Below, one piece after another: positions 35,401 to 43,584 of a stretch of 64,000 nucleotides of DNA; positions within the stretch are counted from its first letter, which is position 1; each line of letters starts with the position of its first letter. The position numbers were made by a program, and so were the translations under genes. The notes under the pieces were generated by a model. That model did not search any database and was not told where the DNA came from. It worked only from the letters and a program-made list of their open reading frames with translations. Location: the NCBI GenBank assembly GCA_002007465.1, contig LNAC01000682.1, positions 249,779 through 313,778 on the forward strand, in the 5' to 3' direction. Origin of the DNA: Ailurus styani. Its lineage: Eukaryota > Chordata > Mammalia > Carnivora > Ailuridae.

Positions 35401-38400
35401 TTTACACCAAATAAATTACAAAAGGATCAAAGATTTACATGTAACAAGGATATTTGTTGCAGCCTTGTATATAATGGCAGAATGATTAGAAACCAGGGCG
35501 CCTGGGTGGCTCAGTCATTAAGCGTCTGCCTTTGGCTCAGGTCATGATCTCAGGGTCCTGGGATCGAGCTCCAAATCAGGCTCCCTGCTCTGTGGGAAGC
35601 CCGCTTCTCCTTCTCCCACTCTGCCTGCTTGTGTTCCATGGCTCACTGTGTCTTCATCAAATAAATAAATAAAATATTTTTTAAAAATTTTAGAAACCAT
35701 CTAAATATTCATATTCATATTCCTGATCTAAGGAATCTCCTCTATAGTTTATTTGTACAGTGCAGTGCTATGCAGCTACTAAAAAGTAGAGGCCTGGGGT
35801 GCCTGGGTGGCTCAGTGGGTTAAAGCCTCTGCCTTCGGCTCAGGTCATGATCTTAGGGTCCTGGGATCAAGCTCTGCATCTCTGCTGAGCAGAGAGCCTG
35901 CTTCCCCCTCTCTCTCTGCCTGCCTCTCTGCCTACTGTGATCTCTCTCTCTCTCTGTCAAATCAATAAATAAAAATCTTTAAAAAATAAAAAGTTAAAAA
36001 AAGTAGAGGCCATTCTATATGTATGATGGAAAGATGTACAAGGTATACTTTTAGGAAAAACAAGGGGCATAAATGTGTATAGAGTACTACCATTTCTCGT
36101 TTTTAGAAAAAGGAAGAGGGAGGAGAAGAAAAGATATTTGCGGATGTATACAAGAAGTATCTCTGGCAGGAAATCACAAAAATTGGCGATCATGGTTACT
36201 TCTAGGGAAGGGATCTGGTGACTAGAAGTAGTTGGGAAGGAAACTTAATTTTCATAATAGACTTATTTGTAAACTTTTGGATTACTTTGTTAGGTGTATA
36301 GGTGATATTCTATTCAAAATGATCAATTAATCTGCGGGGGGGGGTGCCTAGGTGGCTCAGTTAAGCGACTGCCTTTGGCTCAGGTCATGACCCTGGAGTC
36401 CTAGGATCATGTCCCGCATCGGGTTCCCTGCTGAGCGGGGAATCTGCTTTTCCCTCTGACCCTACCCCCTCTCTTGCTCTCTCTCTCAAATAAATAAATA
36501 AAATCTTTTTAAAAAATGAACAATTAATCTAAACATATCTTGTTTTTCCATCCAGATGGATTTCATAAAACTTGCTTCCCAAGAGTGTCTTAAGGGATGG
36601 GTCAGATAATGTGAGCGAGAGCCTGGCATTGTGCCCAGTGCAAGTTCACCCCCCCCCACCACTGGGGTTGCCTTCAAGTGCACACTGACACAAAATGGCG
36701 TGCTTTCCATCCATTTATCTCTTGGCACGGGAGGGTAGCAATAGTAAGGATTTGCAAGAGGGAAACCCTTTGGCCCTCCACAAAAGAGTAGTTTCTGATA
36801 CCTCCCTCTTCTACCTACAGAATTCTTCCATCAAAACCAGTATCATCAACCCCTGTTACCCTCGGAATTATGTCACCACCCTCACTGGGGGCTACATATT
36901 TGACAGCCTGTGCACAGCAGACCTGAGACCTGTAAATTATGACCCTGATGACGTCATCACTTTTGAAGGAACTGGGGACCCATCACTGTGTAGGGAAAAG
37001 GTGGCTTTCCTGTTTGACTTCAAAGCTTGCCATGACCAAGAAGACTGTTCCTTTGATGGGGTTTATCAGCCAAAAGTTAAAGGGGCATTCGTGGTAAGAG
37101 CAAAAGCCACCAAAAGATTCCCTTTCTCCCCCGCTGAAGATGTAGCCTTCCCCTTTCTGTTTTTTTTCTGCTGCCCTGTTTGCCCACTTTCTTATTCCCC
37201 ACCCTGAAAGTTCCATAATATATCCCGTTCTGAGAACTGACTTCCTTCTGTGCAACCCCCTCCCAGGCTTTTGCAGGATTCTACTACACAGCAAGTGCTT
37301 TCAATCTTTCAGGGAGCTTTTCCCTGAATGCCTTCAACTCAAGCACCTGGGATTTCTGCTCAGAGAGCTGGAGTCAGGTCAGTATTTAAAGGGAAAGGGG
37401 AAGCATCTGTACAACACAGTGAACAGAGCCAAGTATATTCCATTTGTGTGCAGTTATGTGTCTGTTCCGAGTTTGGACTTCATGCCATTCTGCTTTCACC
37501 ACATCCACTAAATGGGGTAATGAGGGAACCTGCCTCGTACCCGCATCGTGGATGAATGTTCTGACCATAGGCACAATGGTTACGACAGCGGGTGGTATAC
37601 CCCATGTTGCAGAGGGGTATATTCGTTACGATCTGATACAATTGGATTATTTTATGGCGATGGTACTATGAAATTCTAGGGGATGAGATTCTTCAAAATG
37701 TGTTCTGAAACATGCGTTGTCAAACATGCCTGCCTCATCTGTTTGGAACCTCCCCTTCAGCTCCCGCTGCTGCTCCCCAGGTTTGATGAGCTGTACGCCC
37801 GCTCCTACTGCTTCTCAGCCCACTATATCTACCACTTGCTTGTGAATGGATACAGATTCACTGAGGAGACCTGGCCCCAAATACATTTTAAAAAAGAAGT
37901 AAGTCAAGGCACAGGTTGTTTTCTCCTCTTCCTCTCTAAAGGTTTGTGTATAGGTGCAGAAGAAATGTAGATGTTCGGAGGGTATTGGTGATTTCAGTTT
38001 GCTGAGGGGAAGCTGAAGAGACTGGGACCACAAGGGTGTGAGCTTTCCAGAAGAGATGGTGGAGAATTCAGAGGAGGCGTCCCCGGGGACACTTCTACAG
38101 GGGGGAGGGATCAGAGGCCAAGAGCTCACAGACCCTGAGCTCCATGAGCGCAAGACCTGTCTCATTACCTTCAGCACAGGAGCGAGAACTTAGAAGGTGT
38201 TTACTGAATGTTTGTTGAGTGTATAAATGGATATTTTAAGGATGAGACTTTTCATCTGGAAAAGAAGCTTTAAATAGGGCAGGGATTCTTTAAGAGGCTA
38301 GTAACTAACTGCTGTCCATTTTACACAGATGTCAGGGTAACAGAGAGTATTAGGGATTTATAGCAGCACAAAGTAAGGAATGTGCCTGAGGTCCCTGGAT

Positions 38401-41034
38401 TTACGGTCAAGTGTCCAAGATGGCCTGAAGCTGGAATCCCAGGTGTCACCAGGTGACTGTTTGGCCTGTCACCCTCCAGGCCTTGTTTTCAGGAAGAACT
38501 CAGCCCTGCTGATATGTTCGCCCATCACTAGGTTCCCCAGGTTCAGGCAGAATTTTCCCATTTCAGGAATAGCTGATATAAAGCCTGGAGTCAGTCCGTT
38601 TGATACTAGCTTCAGCAATAATTAGATTAAACCAGTCAATAGCCAGCATTAGGCTTGTGACTGTCTACTTTTACATAAATAAAATTGAGTCATTTACAAA
38701 AAGCTAAGGCTGTCTGGAGACATACAAGGACTCTTGGTGGCATGCACTCTCTAAGCTTTGCTTCTAATGAATCTAATTAGCAGGAAATTACATTATGAGA
38801 ACAGAAAGTCATATTCCCTTGGATACCAGTTTGGATGGATACAGAATTCCAGCATTCAAAGCCTTTTCCTTTATTCATAAAGAAATTTATATACAGCCAA
38901 ATTAGTATTCAAACATGAAAGCATAGAAAGACTTAGAAGATTTGCCGCACAGAGACATTGAAAATATTTTTGGAGGAAAAAAATCAGATAAGAAGAGAAA
39001 TAAATCCAGGAAATGTCATAAAAATATAGGCAGGAAGAACAAATGATGTGGTCGCTTAAAATGTATATTTTAAAAAATGAAAAAGAAAACTTACACCAAA
39101 GAAAAGTAAAAGAGTCCATCCATAACAACCCAAAATTCAAATATATCTGATATCCAGTGTGAAGGGAGCAGGGTAAGGGTCATAAGAGTGGCCTAAAATG
39201 CTCATCTTGTTTTTTTTTTTTTAAGATTTTATTTATTTATTTGACAGAGAGAGAGAGAGAGATCACAAGTAGGCAGAGAGGCAGGCACGAGAGAGGGGGA
39301 AGCAGGCTCCCTGCTGAGCAGAGAGCCTGATTTGGGGCTCGATCCCAGGACCCTGAGATCATGACCTGAGCCAAAGGCAGAGGCTTAACCCACTGAGCCA
39401 CCCAGATGCCCCTAAAATGCTCATCTTGTAAAGGCAGACTTTATTTATATATCATTTTTAAGGGAAGAAAGGAAAAAATATAGAAAAAGGAAAATAGCAC
39501 TAATTAAAAATTTAAAACTAAGATATTAGAAAGAAGCAGTCCAAATATATTGATAATCACAATAATCATAAATGGACTAAACCTACCAGTTAGAAGACTG
39601 GTTACATAGTTAGATCTGATTAGATCTGGTTAGAAGTGGTTAGATAGTTAGAAGTTAGATATTGGGGCGCCTGGGTGGCTCAGTGGGTTAAAGCCTCTGC
39701 TTTCGGCTCAGGTCATGATCTCAGGGTCCTGGGATCGAGGGCTGCATCGGGCTCCCTGCTCAGCGGGGAGACTGCTTCCCCCCCGCCCCCTGCCTGCCTC
39801 TCTGCCTCCTTGTGATCGCTCTCCCTCTGTGAAATAAATAAATAAAATCTTAAAAAAAAAAAGAAGTTAGATATTGTCAGATTGGATTGTTAAAAATCAA
39901 GCATATGTTGTTTGTAAGAGAAACCCTTAGGCATTAAGCATAAGGACATGGAAAGTTGAAATATTAAAAAAAAAAAATTTAGGAGCACCTGGATGGCAGC
40001 CTTAGGCTCAGGTCATGTTCTCAGGGTCTTGGGACTGAGCCCAGCATCAGGCTCCCTGCTCAGCGAGGAGCCTGCTTCTCCCTCTGCCTGTCATTCCCCC
40101 CTGCTTGTGCTCTCTCACTCTCTCTGTCAAACAAATAAATAAAATATTTAAATATATATATAAATAAATAAATTTAACTATCAGGCAAACACGATCCAAA
40201 AGAAAACAGTATAGCTAATATTTAAAAGTTTCAGTATAGCTATTTAATATCGACCAAATAGTCTTTAAAATAAGGAGGATCATTCAAGACACAGAGGATT
40301 ACCACAAAATGATATAGAGTTCCTTCTGAAGATTGCAAATTTGAAATTTTTTGTATCTAGTAAAACAGCCTAAAAACATGGAAACAAAAACTGATGGAAC
40401 TAACATAAGAAGTTGACACCGTCTGTTTCCTATTTAGACTGACTCCTTGTGCGTAGAAACTGGTCCTGGGTTCAGTAAACTCTCATTACCCTCTTCCTTT
40501 AGCCACAGACACTTTTTTACTGGACAGTAGAAAAACTTCCACTGTTATTAACTGTGCCATTATCCCACTTGGCTGTGATGAGGCTATGAGGACTCTGACT
40601 GTTTTCTCCACAGTGCTGAGGGTAGGGCCTCAGTGACCTGAATTCTAGCCCAGTCCCTGCAGTGTCTGAACTTGGACAAGTGTTTGACCTTAGGCTACAG
40701 TTTCTGGTGGATGTTTCATGAGGATGACAGTGGTGTATGTGTGTAATTCCCACCTCCGGCCCTACCCTGAGAACTAAGCCATCTTTCTACCATACAGGTG
40801 GGGAACAGCAGCATAGCCTGGTCTCTGGGCTACATGCTCAGCCTGACGAACCAGATCCCAGCCGAAAGCCCCCTGATCCGCCTGCCCATGGACCCATCTG
40901 CCTTTATGGGCATCCTTGCCTTCTTCACAGCAGTGGCCTTGCTGTGTCTGGCGTTTCTGGTTTACCTGTATGCTTCGTCCAGGAAGCAGAGGCGCTCCCA
41001 GCATGCCTTCGACCACACAGTGGATTCTGAGTGA
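8716..41034 (+). CDS. ENTPD3: ENTPD3, ecto-nucleoside triphosphate diphosphohydrolase 3 (spliced, 10 coding exons)
   Basis: NTPDase3 is a cell-surface enzyme that hydrolyses extracellular ATP and ADP to AMP using Ca2+ or Mg2+, and so shapes purinergic signalling. Joining 8716-8755, 10868-10995, 18215-18332, 26455-26605, 28976-29135, 30081-30314, 36821-37093, 37267-37377, 37761-37898 and 40798-41034 gives an open frame of 529 codons plus TGA, the length I recall for human ENTPD3. Every junction is GT/AG and phases agree. Visible parts: cytoplasmic N tail; membrane segment about residues 22-43; ACR1 with DAGSSRT at 62-68; ACR2 LGATAGMR at 136-143; ACR3 with [10 protein letters not shown] at 178-187, where Glu182 is the expected catalytic base; ACR4 [10 protein letters not shown] at 217-226; ACR5 WSLGYMLSL at 459-467; C-terminal membrane segment about 486-508; short cytoplasmic tail. 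N-glycosylation sequons lie at 81, 149, 238, 278, 381, 392 and 454. The ACR2-adjacent Cys133 is unusual. The sequence is closer to NTPDase3 than to my recollection of NTPDase1, 2 or 8, and the RPL14 neighbour supports this. Confidence 0.97.
9214..9260. repeat. (CA)n microsatellite
   Basis: A pure CA run of about 23 units in ENTPD3 intron 2. Confidence 0.97.
9440..9615 (+). repeat. Duplicated block, copy B (ENTPD3 intron 2)
   Basis: Second copy of the 8468-8628 block, about 0.97 kb downstream in direct orientation. It has diverged by substitutions and small indels. Exon 2 itself is not duplicated. Confidence 0.85.
9715..9965 (-). repeat. Probable old L1 fragment
   Basis: GATGAATTTTGACAAATGCACACACCC... 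to ...CACATGAATGAAATCATTTCAGTATAGAA resembles antisense old L1 sequence. The match is by eye and weak. Confidence 0.45.
10868..10995 (+). CDS. ENTPD3: ENTPD3 exon 3 (N-terminal membrane anchor)
   Basis: The acceptor is CCATTTCAG|GCATC and the donor is CTGAAG|GTAAGT. It completes Gly14 and encodes residues 15-56, including the hydrophobic stretch [20 protein letters not shown] at 24-43, which is the N-terminal transmembrane helix with a signal-anchor role. The exon ends in phase 0 after Lys56. Confidence 0.95.
11695..11770 (+). mobile_element. hAT-type DNA transposon fragment
   Basis: GGCAAACTTTTTCTCTAAAG...TATTTTAGGCTTTGAAGGTC matches the start of a Charlie-like element also seen at 23770-24040. 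Confidence 0.55.
12375..12545 (+). repeat. MIR-like SINE fragment
   Basis: ATCTCATGTAACCCTTGTGGTAGCTAT... then CTTGCAAGTGAGAAATC... follows the MIR core and 3' pattern loosely. Confidence 0.5.
13678..13873 (-). repeat. CAN-SINE
   Basis: Inverted copy with a (TTTTG)n prefix from the A tail. It is flanked by TTTCTGGCACATTGT at 13663 and again just after 13873. Confidence 0.93.
14012..14110 (+). repeat. MIR SINE fragment
   Basis: TATCCTCATTCTGCAGATGAGGAAGG...CACAGTTACATGG is a recognisable MIR core. Confidence 0.7.
15264..15470. other. Contig join: single N between two copies of 103 bp
   Basis: 15264-15366 and 15368-15470 are the same sequence with one difference (GTCCG versus GTCTG), separated by N at 15367. 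This is most likely an unmerged overlap of two contigs, not a biological tandem repeat. Confidence 0.9.
15480..15690 (-). repeat. MIR SINE (antisense) with trinucleotide run next to it
   Basis: ...GTGAGCTTCAGTTTCCCCATCTGTCAGG... and ...CATAAGTACTCAACAAATGTTTATT... form an antisense MIR. A GAT/GGT run follows at about 15706-15741. Confidence 0.75.
16660..16920 (+). repeat. Possible old L1 fragment
   Basis: ...TTAATAGTGGAAAGTTGGAACC...AGGGAATTGGTGAAA... resembles an L1 ORF2 3' segment; weak by-eye match. Confidence 0.4.
17816..17985 (+). mobile_element. MER20-like hAT transposon fossil
   Basis: GGTGATTTTCAACCTTGGCTGCA... to ...GTGATTCTAATGTGTGGCC...GAGAACC has the order and inverted ends of MER20. 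Confidence 0.65.
18215..18332 (+). CDS. ENTPD3: ENTPD3 exon 4 (ACR1)
   Basis: The acceptor follows a long pyrimidine run (CCCCTTTTTTTCAG|TATGG) and the donor is AAAG|GTAAGG. It encodes residues 57-95 plus the first base of Gly96. It holds ACR1 ([14 protein letters not shown], residues 60-73), the phosphate-binding loop shared with the actin/Hsp70 fold, then an NNT glycosylation sequon at 81 and Cys92, the first conserved ectodomain cysteine. Confidence 0.96.
18445..18560 (-). repeat. MIR SINE fragment (antisense)
   Basis: ...GTGACCTTGGACCACTCACTTCCC...CTTCAGTCTTCTCATGTCTGAAA... is antisense MIR. Confidence 0.6.
19290..19990 (-). repeat. L1 LINE fragment (antisense)
   Basis: GGCCATTTCTGCTTTTGTGAAG...GTCTTTTGCTCACTTTTCTACTG and ...TCTTTTGATGAACAGCTCTTA... 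follow a known antisense L1 segment; heavily diverged. Confidence 0.7.
20217..20449 (+). repeat. CAN-SINE with expanded (CT)n
   Basis: Flanked by the perfect duplication GAAAAAGCTGGAGGGCAG (20200-20217 and 20450-20467). The internal pyrimidine part holds a CT run of about 23 units at 20361-20407, longer than in other copies here. The near-perfect duplication suggests a recent insertion. Confidence 0.95.
21135..21357 (-). repeat. MIR SINE (antisense)
   Basis: ...CTGTGTGACCTCTGGGGAAG...CTTCATCTATAAAATAAGCATAAT...AGCAGTCAATTAAGTGTTAGC is an antisense MIR, near full length. Confidence 0.75.
22580..23765 (-). repeat. L2 LINE fragment with nested MER5-type element
   Basis: It starts with antisense 3' end features (TTATTTAATAAATATGTATTGGGTAT..., ...TGTGGAACTCACATTCGAATC...) and continues as ...CACAGAGGGCCTTGAGAGC... 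and ...TTTTGGACAGATTAGGCTGGAGATACCC. It is interrupted at 23295-23495. Confidence 0.7.
23295..23495 (+). mobile_element. MER5A-type hAT transposon fossil
   Basis: GGGGACATTTTTGATTGTCACCACTGGGG... to ...CAACAAAGAATTATCTGGCCCC...GATTGAGAAACTCTG matches MER5A. It splits the L2 copy. Confidence 0.75.
23770..24040 (+). mobile_element. hAT (Charlie-like) transposon fossil
   Basis: AGCAAACTTCTCTGTAAAGAGC...ATAAATATTTGTTAC... and ...AGCAGCCACAGACAATGTGCAGACAAATAAGC... fit a Charlie-type non-autonomous element; the 3' end is diverged. Confidence 0.65.
25372..25437 (+). pseudogene. U4 snRNA retropseudogene, 3'-truncated
   Basis: The sequence starts exactly at the mature U4 5' end (AGCTTTGCGCAGTGGCAGT) and follows U4 through the 5' stem-loop and stem II region to GATTATTGCTAATT, then stops about 66 nt in and passes into A-rich sequence. 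It is flanked by a near-perfect target-site duplication (AAAAAAGAATTCTT before, AAAAAAGACTTCTT after). This is the mark of LINE-mediated retroposition. No snRNA promoter element is seen upstream, so it should be inactive. It is inserted within an old L1 copy. Confidence 0.9.
25797..25912 (+). repeat. Short CAN-SINE subfamily copy
   Basis: GGAGCACCTGGCTGGCCCAG...GTGCGACTCTTGATCTTGGGG...AGCCCCACATTGCAGGTAGAG then AAAATAAAATC. This is the compact form with almost no CT tract. Confidence 0.85.
26455..26605 (+). CDS. ENTPD3: ENTPD3 exon 5 (ACR2)
   Basis: The acceptor is TGCTCTTCAG|GCTC and the donor is CTGAG|GTAAGG. It completes Gly96 and runs to the split codon of Arg146. ACR2 is YLGATAGMR (135-143). 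Cys116 is the expected partner of Cys92. Position 133 is Cys (codon TGC in ...STCIYLG...), where I recall Pro in the human protein; this gives an odd number of ectodomain cysteines. Confidence 0.95.
26909..27115 (-). repeat. CAN-SINE
   Basis: (GA)n tract, ...ACAATTGAGCCACCCAGGTGCCCC. It is flanked by AAAAGTAAAAATTGT (26888 region and 27118 region). It lies in ENTPD3 intron 5, about 0.3 kb after exon 5. Confidence 0.93.
28330..28368. repeat. (TTATG)n-like simple repeat
   Basis: ATAATGTTATGTTATGTTATATTATGTTATAT is an imperfect pentamer run in ENTPD3 intron 5. Confidence 0.85.
28976..29135 (+). CDS. ENTPD3: ENTPD3 exon 6 (ACR3, catalytic Glu)
   Basis: The acceptor is GCCTTGCATAG|GTTAC and the donor is CTGGAG|GTGTGT. 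It encodes the rest of Arg146 to Glu199, including the NET sequon at 149 and ACR3 ([16 protein letters not shown], 178-193) with Glu182 as the expected general base. It ends in phase 0. Confidence 0.96.
30081..30314 (+). CDS. ENTPD3: ENTPD3 exon 7 (ACR4)
   Basis: The acceptor is CCCACTGTGCAG|AAGAAC and the donor is CATCAG|GTACCT. It encodes residues 200-277 (78 codons, phase 0 at both ends). ACR4 ([14 protein letters not shown], 216-229) is the second nucleotide-phosphate loop. The well-conserved stretch with Cys261 ([14 protein letters not shown]) follows. Confidence 0.96.
31248..31295. repeat. Perfect 48-bp palindrome (24-bp arms, no spacer)
   Basis: The left arm 31248-31271 is the exact reverse complement of the right arm 31272-31295; the centre reads GGTAAATG|CATTTACC. 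Symmetry stops abruptly at both ends. It lies in ENTPD3 intron 7 in sequence I cannot assign to a repeat family. Confidence 0.95.
32400..33780 (-). repeat. L1 LINE fragments (antisense), split by a SINE
   Basis: ...CTAGAATTAACCACCTTAAACATACTG... , ...GATGGGCACTGAGCTATGTCC... , ...CAGATTCCCACCAACAAAGTTGTGAGG... and ...CTATTCATCTATTTTTCCATTC... are antisense old L1 segments in order, interrupted by the SINE at 32628-32813. Confidence 0.55.
32628..32813 (-). repeat. CAN-SINE
   Basis: Inverted copy with flanks TGGTATATATAGTTTTT and TGGTATATATGGTTTTA. Confidence 0.93.
33809..34002 (-). repeat. CAN-SINE
   Basis: T-run, AAGATTTTATTTATTTGACAG... to ...CAACTGAGCCACCCAGGTGCCCC. The flanks are imperfect (CCGTCACTATT and CCATTACTATT). 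Confidence 0.92.
34308..34510 (+). repeat. CAN-SINE, diverged
   Basis: Head GGGTCGCCTGGGTGGCTCAGTCAGTTAAGTATCTGCC, A-rich tail; an older subfamily than most here. Confidence 0.9.
34747..34941 (-). repeat. CAN-SINE
   Basis: Flanked by AAACATAACAATTTTT at 34731-34746 and 34942-34957, a perfect duplication. Confidence 0.95.
35496..35690 (+). repeat. CAN-SINE nested in L1
   Basis: Flanks TTAGAAACCA on both sides (35486 and 35690). Subfamily with ATTAAGCGTCTGCC. Confidence 0.94.
35795..35996 (+). repeat. CAN-SINE nested in L1
   Basis: Flanked by the perfect duplication AAAAAGTAGAGGCC (35781-35794 and 35997-36010). Confidence 0.95.
36335..36516 (+). repeat. CAN-SINE
   Basis: A G-run head (GGGGGGGGTGCCTAGGTGGCTCAG) and flanks ATGATCAATTAATCT / ATGAACAATTAATCT. 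It lies about 0.3 kb upstream of exon 8. Confidence 0.93.
36821..37093 (+). CDS. ENTPD3: ENTPD3 exon 8
   Basis: The acceptor is TCTACCTACAG|AATTC and the donor is TTCGTG|GTAAGA. It encodes residues 278-368 (91 codons, phase 0). It contains cysteines 289, 308, 334, 347 and 353, which by family analogy pair as 261-308, 289-334 and 347-353, and the conserved EGTGDPSLC stretch. Residues 278-300 are the most diverged part against my recollection of human ENTPD3. Confidence 0.95.
37267..37377 (+). CDS. ENTPD3: ENTPD3 exon 9
   Basis: The acceptor is CCCCCTCCCAG|GCTTTT and the donor is AGTCAG|GTCAGT; the preceding intron is only 173 bases. It encodes residues 369-405 (37 codons), with N-glycosylation sequons at 381 (NLS) and 392 (NSS) and Cys399, expected to pair with Cys422 in the next exon. 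Confidence 0.95.
37761..37898 (+). CDS. ENTPD3: ENTPD3 exon 10
   Basis: The acceptor is CCTCCCCTTCAG|CTCCC and the donor is AAAGAA|GTAAGT. It encodes residues 406-451 (46 codons, phase 0), including Cys422 and the conserved [10 protein letters not shown] near its end. Confidence 0.95.
39211..39410 (-). repeat. CAN-SINE
   Basis: Flanked by the perfect 19-base duplication CCTAAAATGCTCATCTTGT (39192-39210 and 39411-39429). Confidence 0.96.
39664..39861 (+). repeat. CAN-SINE
   Basis: Flanked by AGAAGTTAGATATT on both sides; sits in the L1 copy. Confidence 0.95.
39981..40175 (+). repeat. CAN-SINE, diverged with head deletion
   Basis: GGAGCACCTGGATGGCAGCC joins directly to TTAGGCTCAGG, so about 25 bases of the tRNA-like head are missing. 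Confidence 0.88.
40798..41034 (+). CDS. ENTPD3: ENTPD3 exon 11 coding part (ACR5, C-terminal anchor, stop)
   Basis: The acceptor is TCTACCATACAG|GTGGGG. It encodes residues 452-529 and a TGA at 41032-41034. It contains the NSS sequon at 454, the conserved [14 protein letters not shown], the C-terminal transmembrane helix (about 486-508, [20 protein letters not shown]) and a basic cytoplasmic tail ending VDSE. Confidence 0.96.
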   Translation: MGNSSIAWSLGYMLSLTNQIPAESPLIRLPMDPSAFMGILAFFTAVALLCLAFLVYLYASSRKQRRSQHAFDHTVDSE

Positions 41035-42057
41035 GCTTTGTGAAGCAGCTTCCGGAGCCTGAGGGCTGCCCAGAACCAGCCTGGGTAGGACCAGACAATG
41101 CAAGCGAAATGTCCATCTTCAGGAAATGCTCCTAAAGTCAAATACCTAGGTCATGTGCCTCTTCGAGTCTGATTTATGCCAAAGCACCTCTTGGGGAGTC
41201 CCCCAACTGTTCTGGGTACGTTCCTCCTCCAAAGACCCTACCACCCACTTGCTGACCTGTTGGGGAACTGAGGAGAAATCTGCCATCAAGCTCAGGCTCT
41301 TTATTCCAAGTGTCCTAGAGGAACAGTGAGTTGAGACTATGACAGTTTGATGTTGAAGCATTGACCTCAGGGCTCAGTTTGCATTTTTCCTTCCTCAGAA
41401 ACGCAGTATGCCTTCTGGCAAGTTTGGAAGCTGGCAGGAGCCCATTAAGCATTTAACACATCTAGATATGTTGCATTATGGCTTCCTCCCATTGATTCTT
41501 AACTCAGACTTGGCAATCCCATAAACATGGAGCTCCCTCAGACTAGTAAAATAGAGTATCTGGGGGAGAAGTCTCCTTTACCCCAAAGACTCTGGCCATA
41601 GCCAGGCTCTATCTTATGGACGGAACCTGAAGGACAGAGACACATGGAAAATCTCCCCGAAAACTGCAGTCTATTTCCAGAATGGAATTCTCACTCAGGG
41701 CACTGGTCAGTAGATTGCAGCCTGCATGTATGTCTTCATTCTCACCTGCCCTTCACATGGCTGGGTCCTCTTATAAAACATTAACTACTAGTGAGGCTAT
41801 CACGTAACAGATCTTTTTGCCTTTGCTAAGCTTTTGCTTAGGGCTGTTTCTCCACTGACAGCATGGTGTGTATGTTTTGCCCACTGTTCCCACAGGTGCA
41901 CTTGATGCTGTCCTGAGATAGCCTTGCTTACCCCTTTCCTACATAGGATGAGAAGAAACTCCAACAAGTCCAATGGCGAGAAACTAAAAATGAACATTAT
42001 TTCAGATTGTTGTTGGTTAGCTGAATATGGAATAAAGGACTCCTATTTTGTTTTGAC
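41035..42057 (+). other. ENTPD3: ENTPD3 3' UTR with polyadenylation signal
   Basis: About 1 kb of non-coding sequence follows the stop codon, with no recognisable interspersed repeat. It ends with a canonical AATAAA at 42031-42036. A T/GT-rich element (TGTGTGTTTGTT at about 42065) lies about 30 bases downstream, fitting a cleavage site near 42050-42060. Confidence 0.8.
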
Positions 42058-42158
42058 TTGAAATATGTGTGTTTGTTACCTTGCCAACAGTACTTTTTCT
42101 CTTAAGGACCCAAGGTGGTATTTATGAGAGGAAGTTCTTAAGAAATCTCTCCTAGTGA

Positions 42159-42362
42159 GGGGCGCCTGGGTGGCTCAGTTGTTGAGCGTCTGTCTTCAGC
42201 TCAGGTCATGATCCCAGGGTCCTGGGATCGAGCCCTGCATCAGGCTCCCTGCTCCACAGGAAGCCTGCTTCTCTCTCTCCCACTCCCCCTGCTGATGTTC
42301 CCTCTCTCACTGTCTCGCTCTCTCAATCTGTTAAATAAATAAATAAAATCTTAAAAAATAAA
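42159..42362 (+). repeat. CAN-SINE just downstream of ENTPD3
   Basis: Head GGGGCGCCTGGGTGGCTCAG, about 0.1 kb after the ENTPD3 cleavage site. Confidence 0.93.
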
Positions 42363-42494
42363 AACTAGTTAGGAATAAAAAAATACATGCTAGTTAGCTA
42401 AACTCTTATATTATTTATCCTGTGTGTGTATATGGCTTATTTCTAAAATAGATACTAGGCCACTTAAGGGCAAATCCCTTTTCGGTCCCATTCA

Positions 42495-42800
42495 TCCTCA
42501 TTCATTCAACAAAATTCTAAGAAATACCTACAATGGGCCTAACACCTTGCCAGGTGTGACCTTGGATTTGTATAAGTGCTATGAATATAATATATTCAAC
42601 ATATTTGTTGATTGATGTTATTTCCATAAAGGACAGAAAGGTGGGCAATAAAGTATGGAGATATCAAATAAAAATAGCATCCAAATCACCAAGAGTTTGC
42701 ATGAAGAAAACAGATATGTCTGTGCAGGGAAGAGGGCCAAGATTCTATGAAAGCAAGTCATAGTCAATGTTTCTAGCTGATTCAGGAGCTTGGAATGAGC
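42495..42800 (-). repeat. L2 3'-end fragment (antisense)
   Basis: TCATTCATTCAACAAAATTCTAAG...TGGGCCTAACACC... is the antisense L2 end; further similarity fades after about 42600. Confidence 0.5.
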
Positions 42801-42899
42801 TGATGAAGTATTTTGGGTTTTCTAACATATATCAAAGAATTCTTACCAAATAGACCATCGTGAAATCTGCAGTCCAAGTAACATATCTAGTAAGACTAT

Positions 42900-43505
42900 G
42901 ATAAGCAGAAGTCTAACATGGTCCCCATCACCCTGCCCCCTAGTGTTATTCGGAAGATTATGTCGTTTCATGGCAAAAGGGATTTGCTGGCGTAATTACC
43001 AATCAGTTGACCTTAAAAGGGAGAGATTATCCAAGTAGGCTTTTTCTCCTCACATGAACTCTAAAGGCAGAGTATTTGCTCCAGAAGTCAGAGAGATTCA
43101 AAGCATGAGAAGGATTTGATGTGCTGTTGCTAACTTGAAGAAGTAGTCCAAATATATCAATAAGAGGAGGCCAGGCGTAAGAGAACCCACGAGCAGCCTC
43201 AAGGAACTAAAAGCAACCCTTGGCTGACAGCCTGCAAGAAAGCAGGGGCCTCAGTCATACAACTGCAAGCAACTGTGTTCTGCCAGCAACTTGCATAAAC
43301 TTGAAAACATTGTTACCCTGAACTTCCAGTTAAGAGCTCCACCAGGTTTGACACATTGACTTCAGCCTTTTGAGACCCTAAGCAGAGAACCCAGTTGAGC
43401 CCACCCAGACTTCTGACCTACAGAACTAGGACGTAATACATGGGTGTTGCTTGAGGCCACTAAGTTTATGGCAACTTGTTACACAGTCAATAGAAAATCA
43501 ATACT
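42900..43505 (+). mobile_element. MLT1-type LTR (ERVL-MaLR)
   Basis: ...TTTCATGGCAAAAGGGATTTGC..., ...GGGAGATTATCC..., ...ACTTCTGACCTACAGAACTAGG... and ...GGCCACTAAGTTTATGGCAACTTGTTACACAG... follow the MLT1 LTR from end to end. No internal viral genes are present. Confidence 0.75.
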
Positions 43506-43584
43506 ACAGAATCCAAGCCCCAAGATTCCAACCAAAACACGCGCTTATATTTGAAATACGAGTAAAGATAAAAGTGATGATGTA

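Larger units (their letters stand above)
35340..36334 (+). repeat. Old L1 3' fragment carrying two nested SINEs
   Basis: ...TTACAAAAGGATCAAAGATTTAC...GCCTTGTATATAATGGC... then ...CAGTGCAGTGCTATGCAGCTACTAAAAAG... then ...GGAAAGATGTACAAGGTATAC... follow L1 ORF2/3' UTR order once the two SINEs are removed. Confidence 0.7.
30315..36820 (+). other. ENTPD3: ENTPD3 intron 7 (6.5 kb)
   Basis: The first 2 kb (30315-32400) is repeat-poor unique sequence apart from the 48-bp palindrome. The rest is L1 and CAN-SINE sequence. Confidence 0.8.
38860..40440 (+). repeat. Old L1 ORF2 fragments with three nested SINEs
   Basis: ...TAAATGGACTAAACCTACCAGTTAGAAGAC..., ...ATTGTCAGATTGGATTGTTAAAAATCAAGC..., ...CTGATGGAACTAACATAAG... 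are successive L1 ORF2 pieces with many stops. SINEs at 39211, 39664 and 39981 interrupt them. Confidence 0.65.
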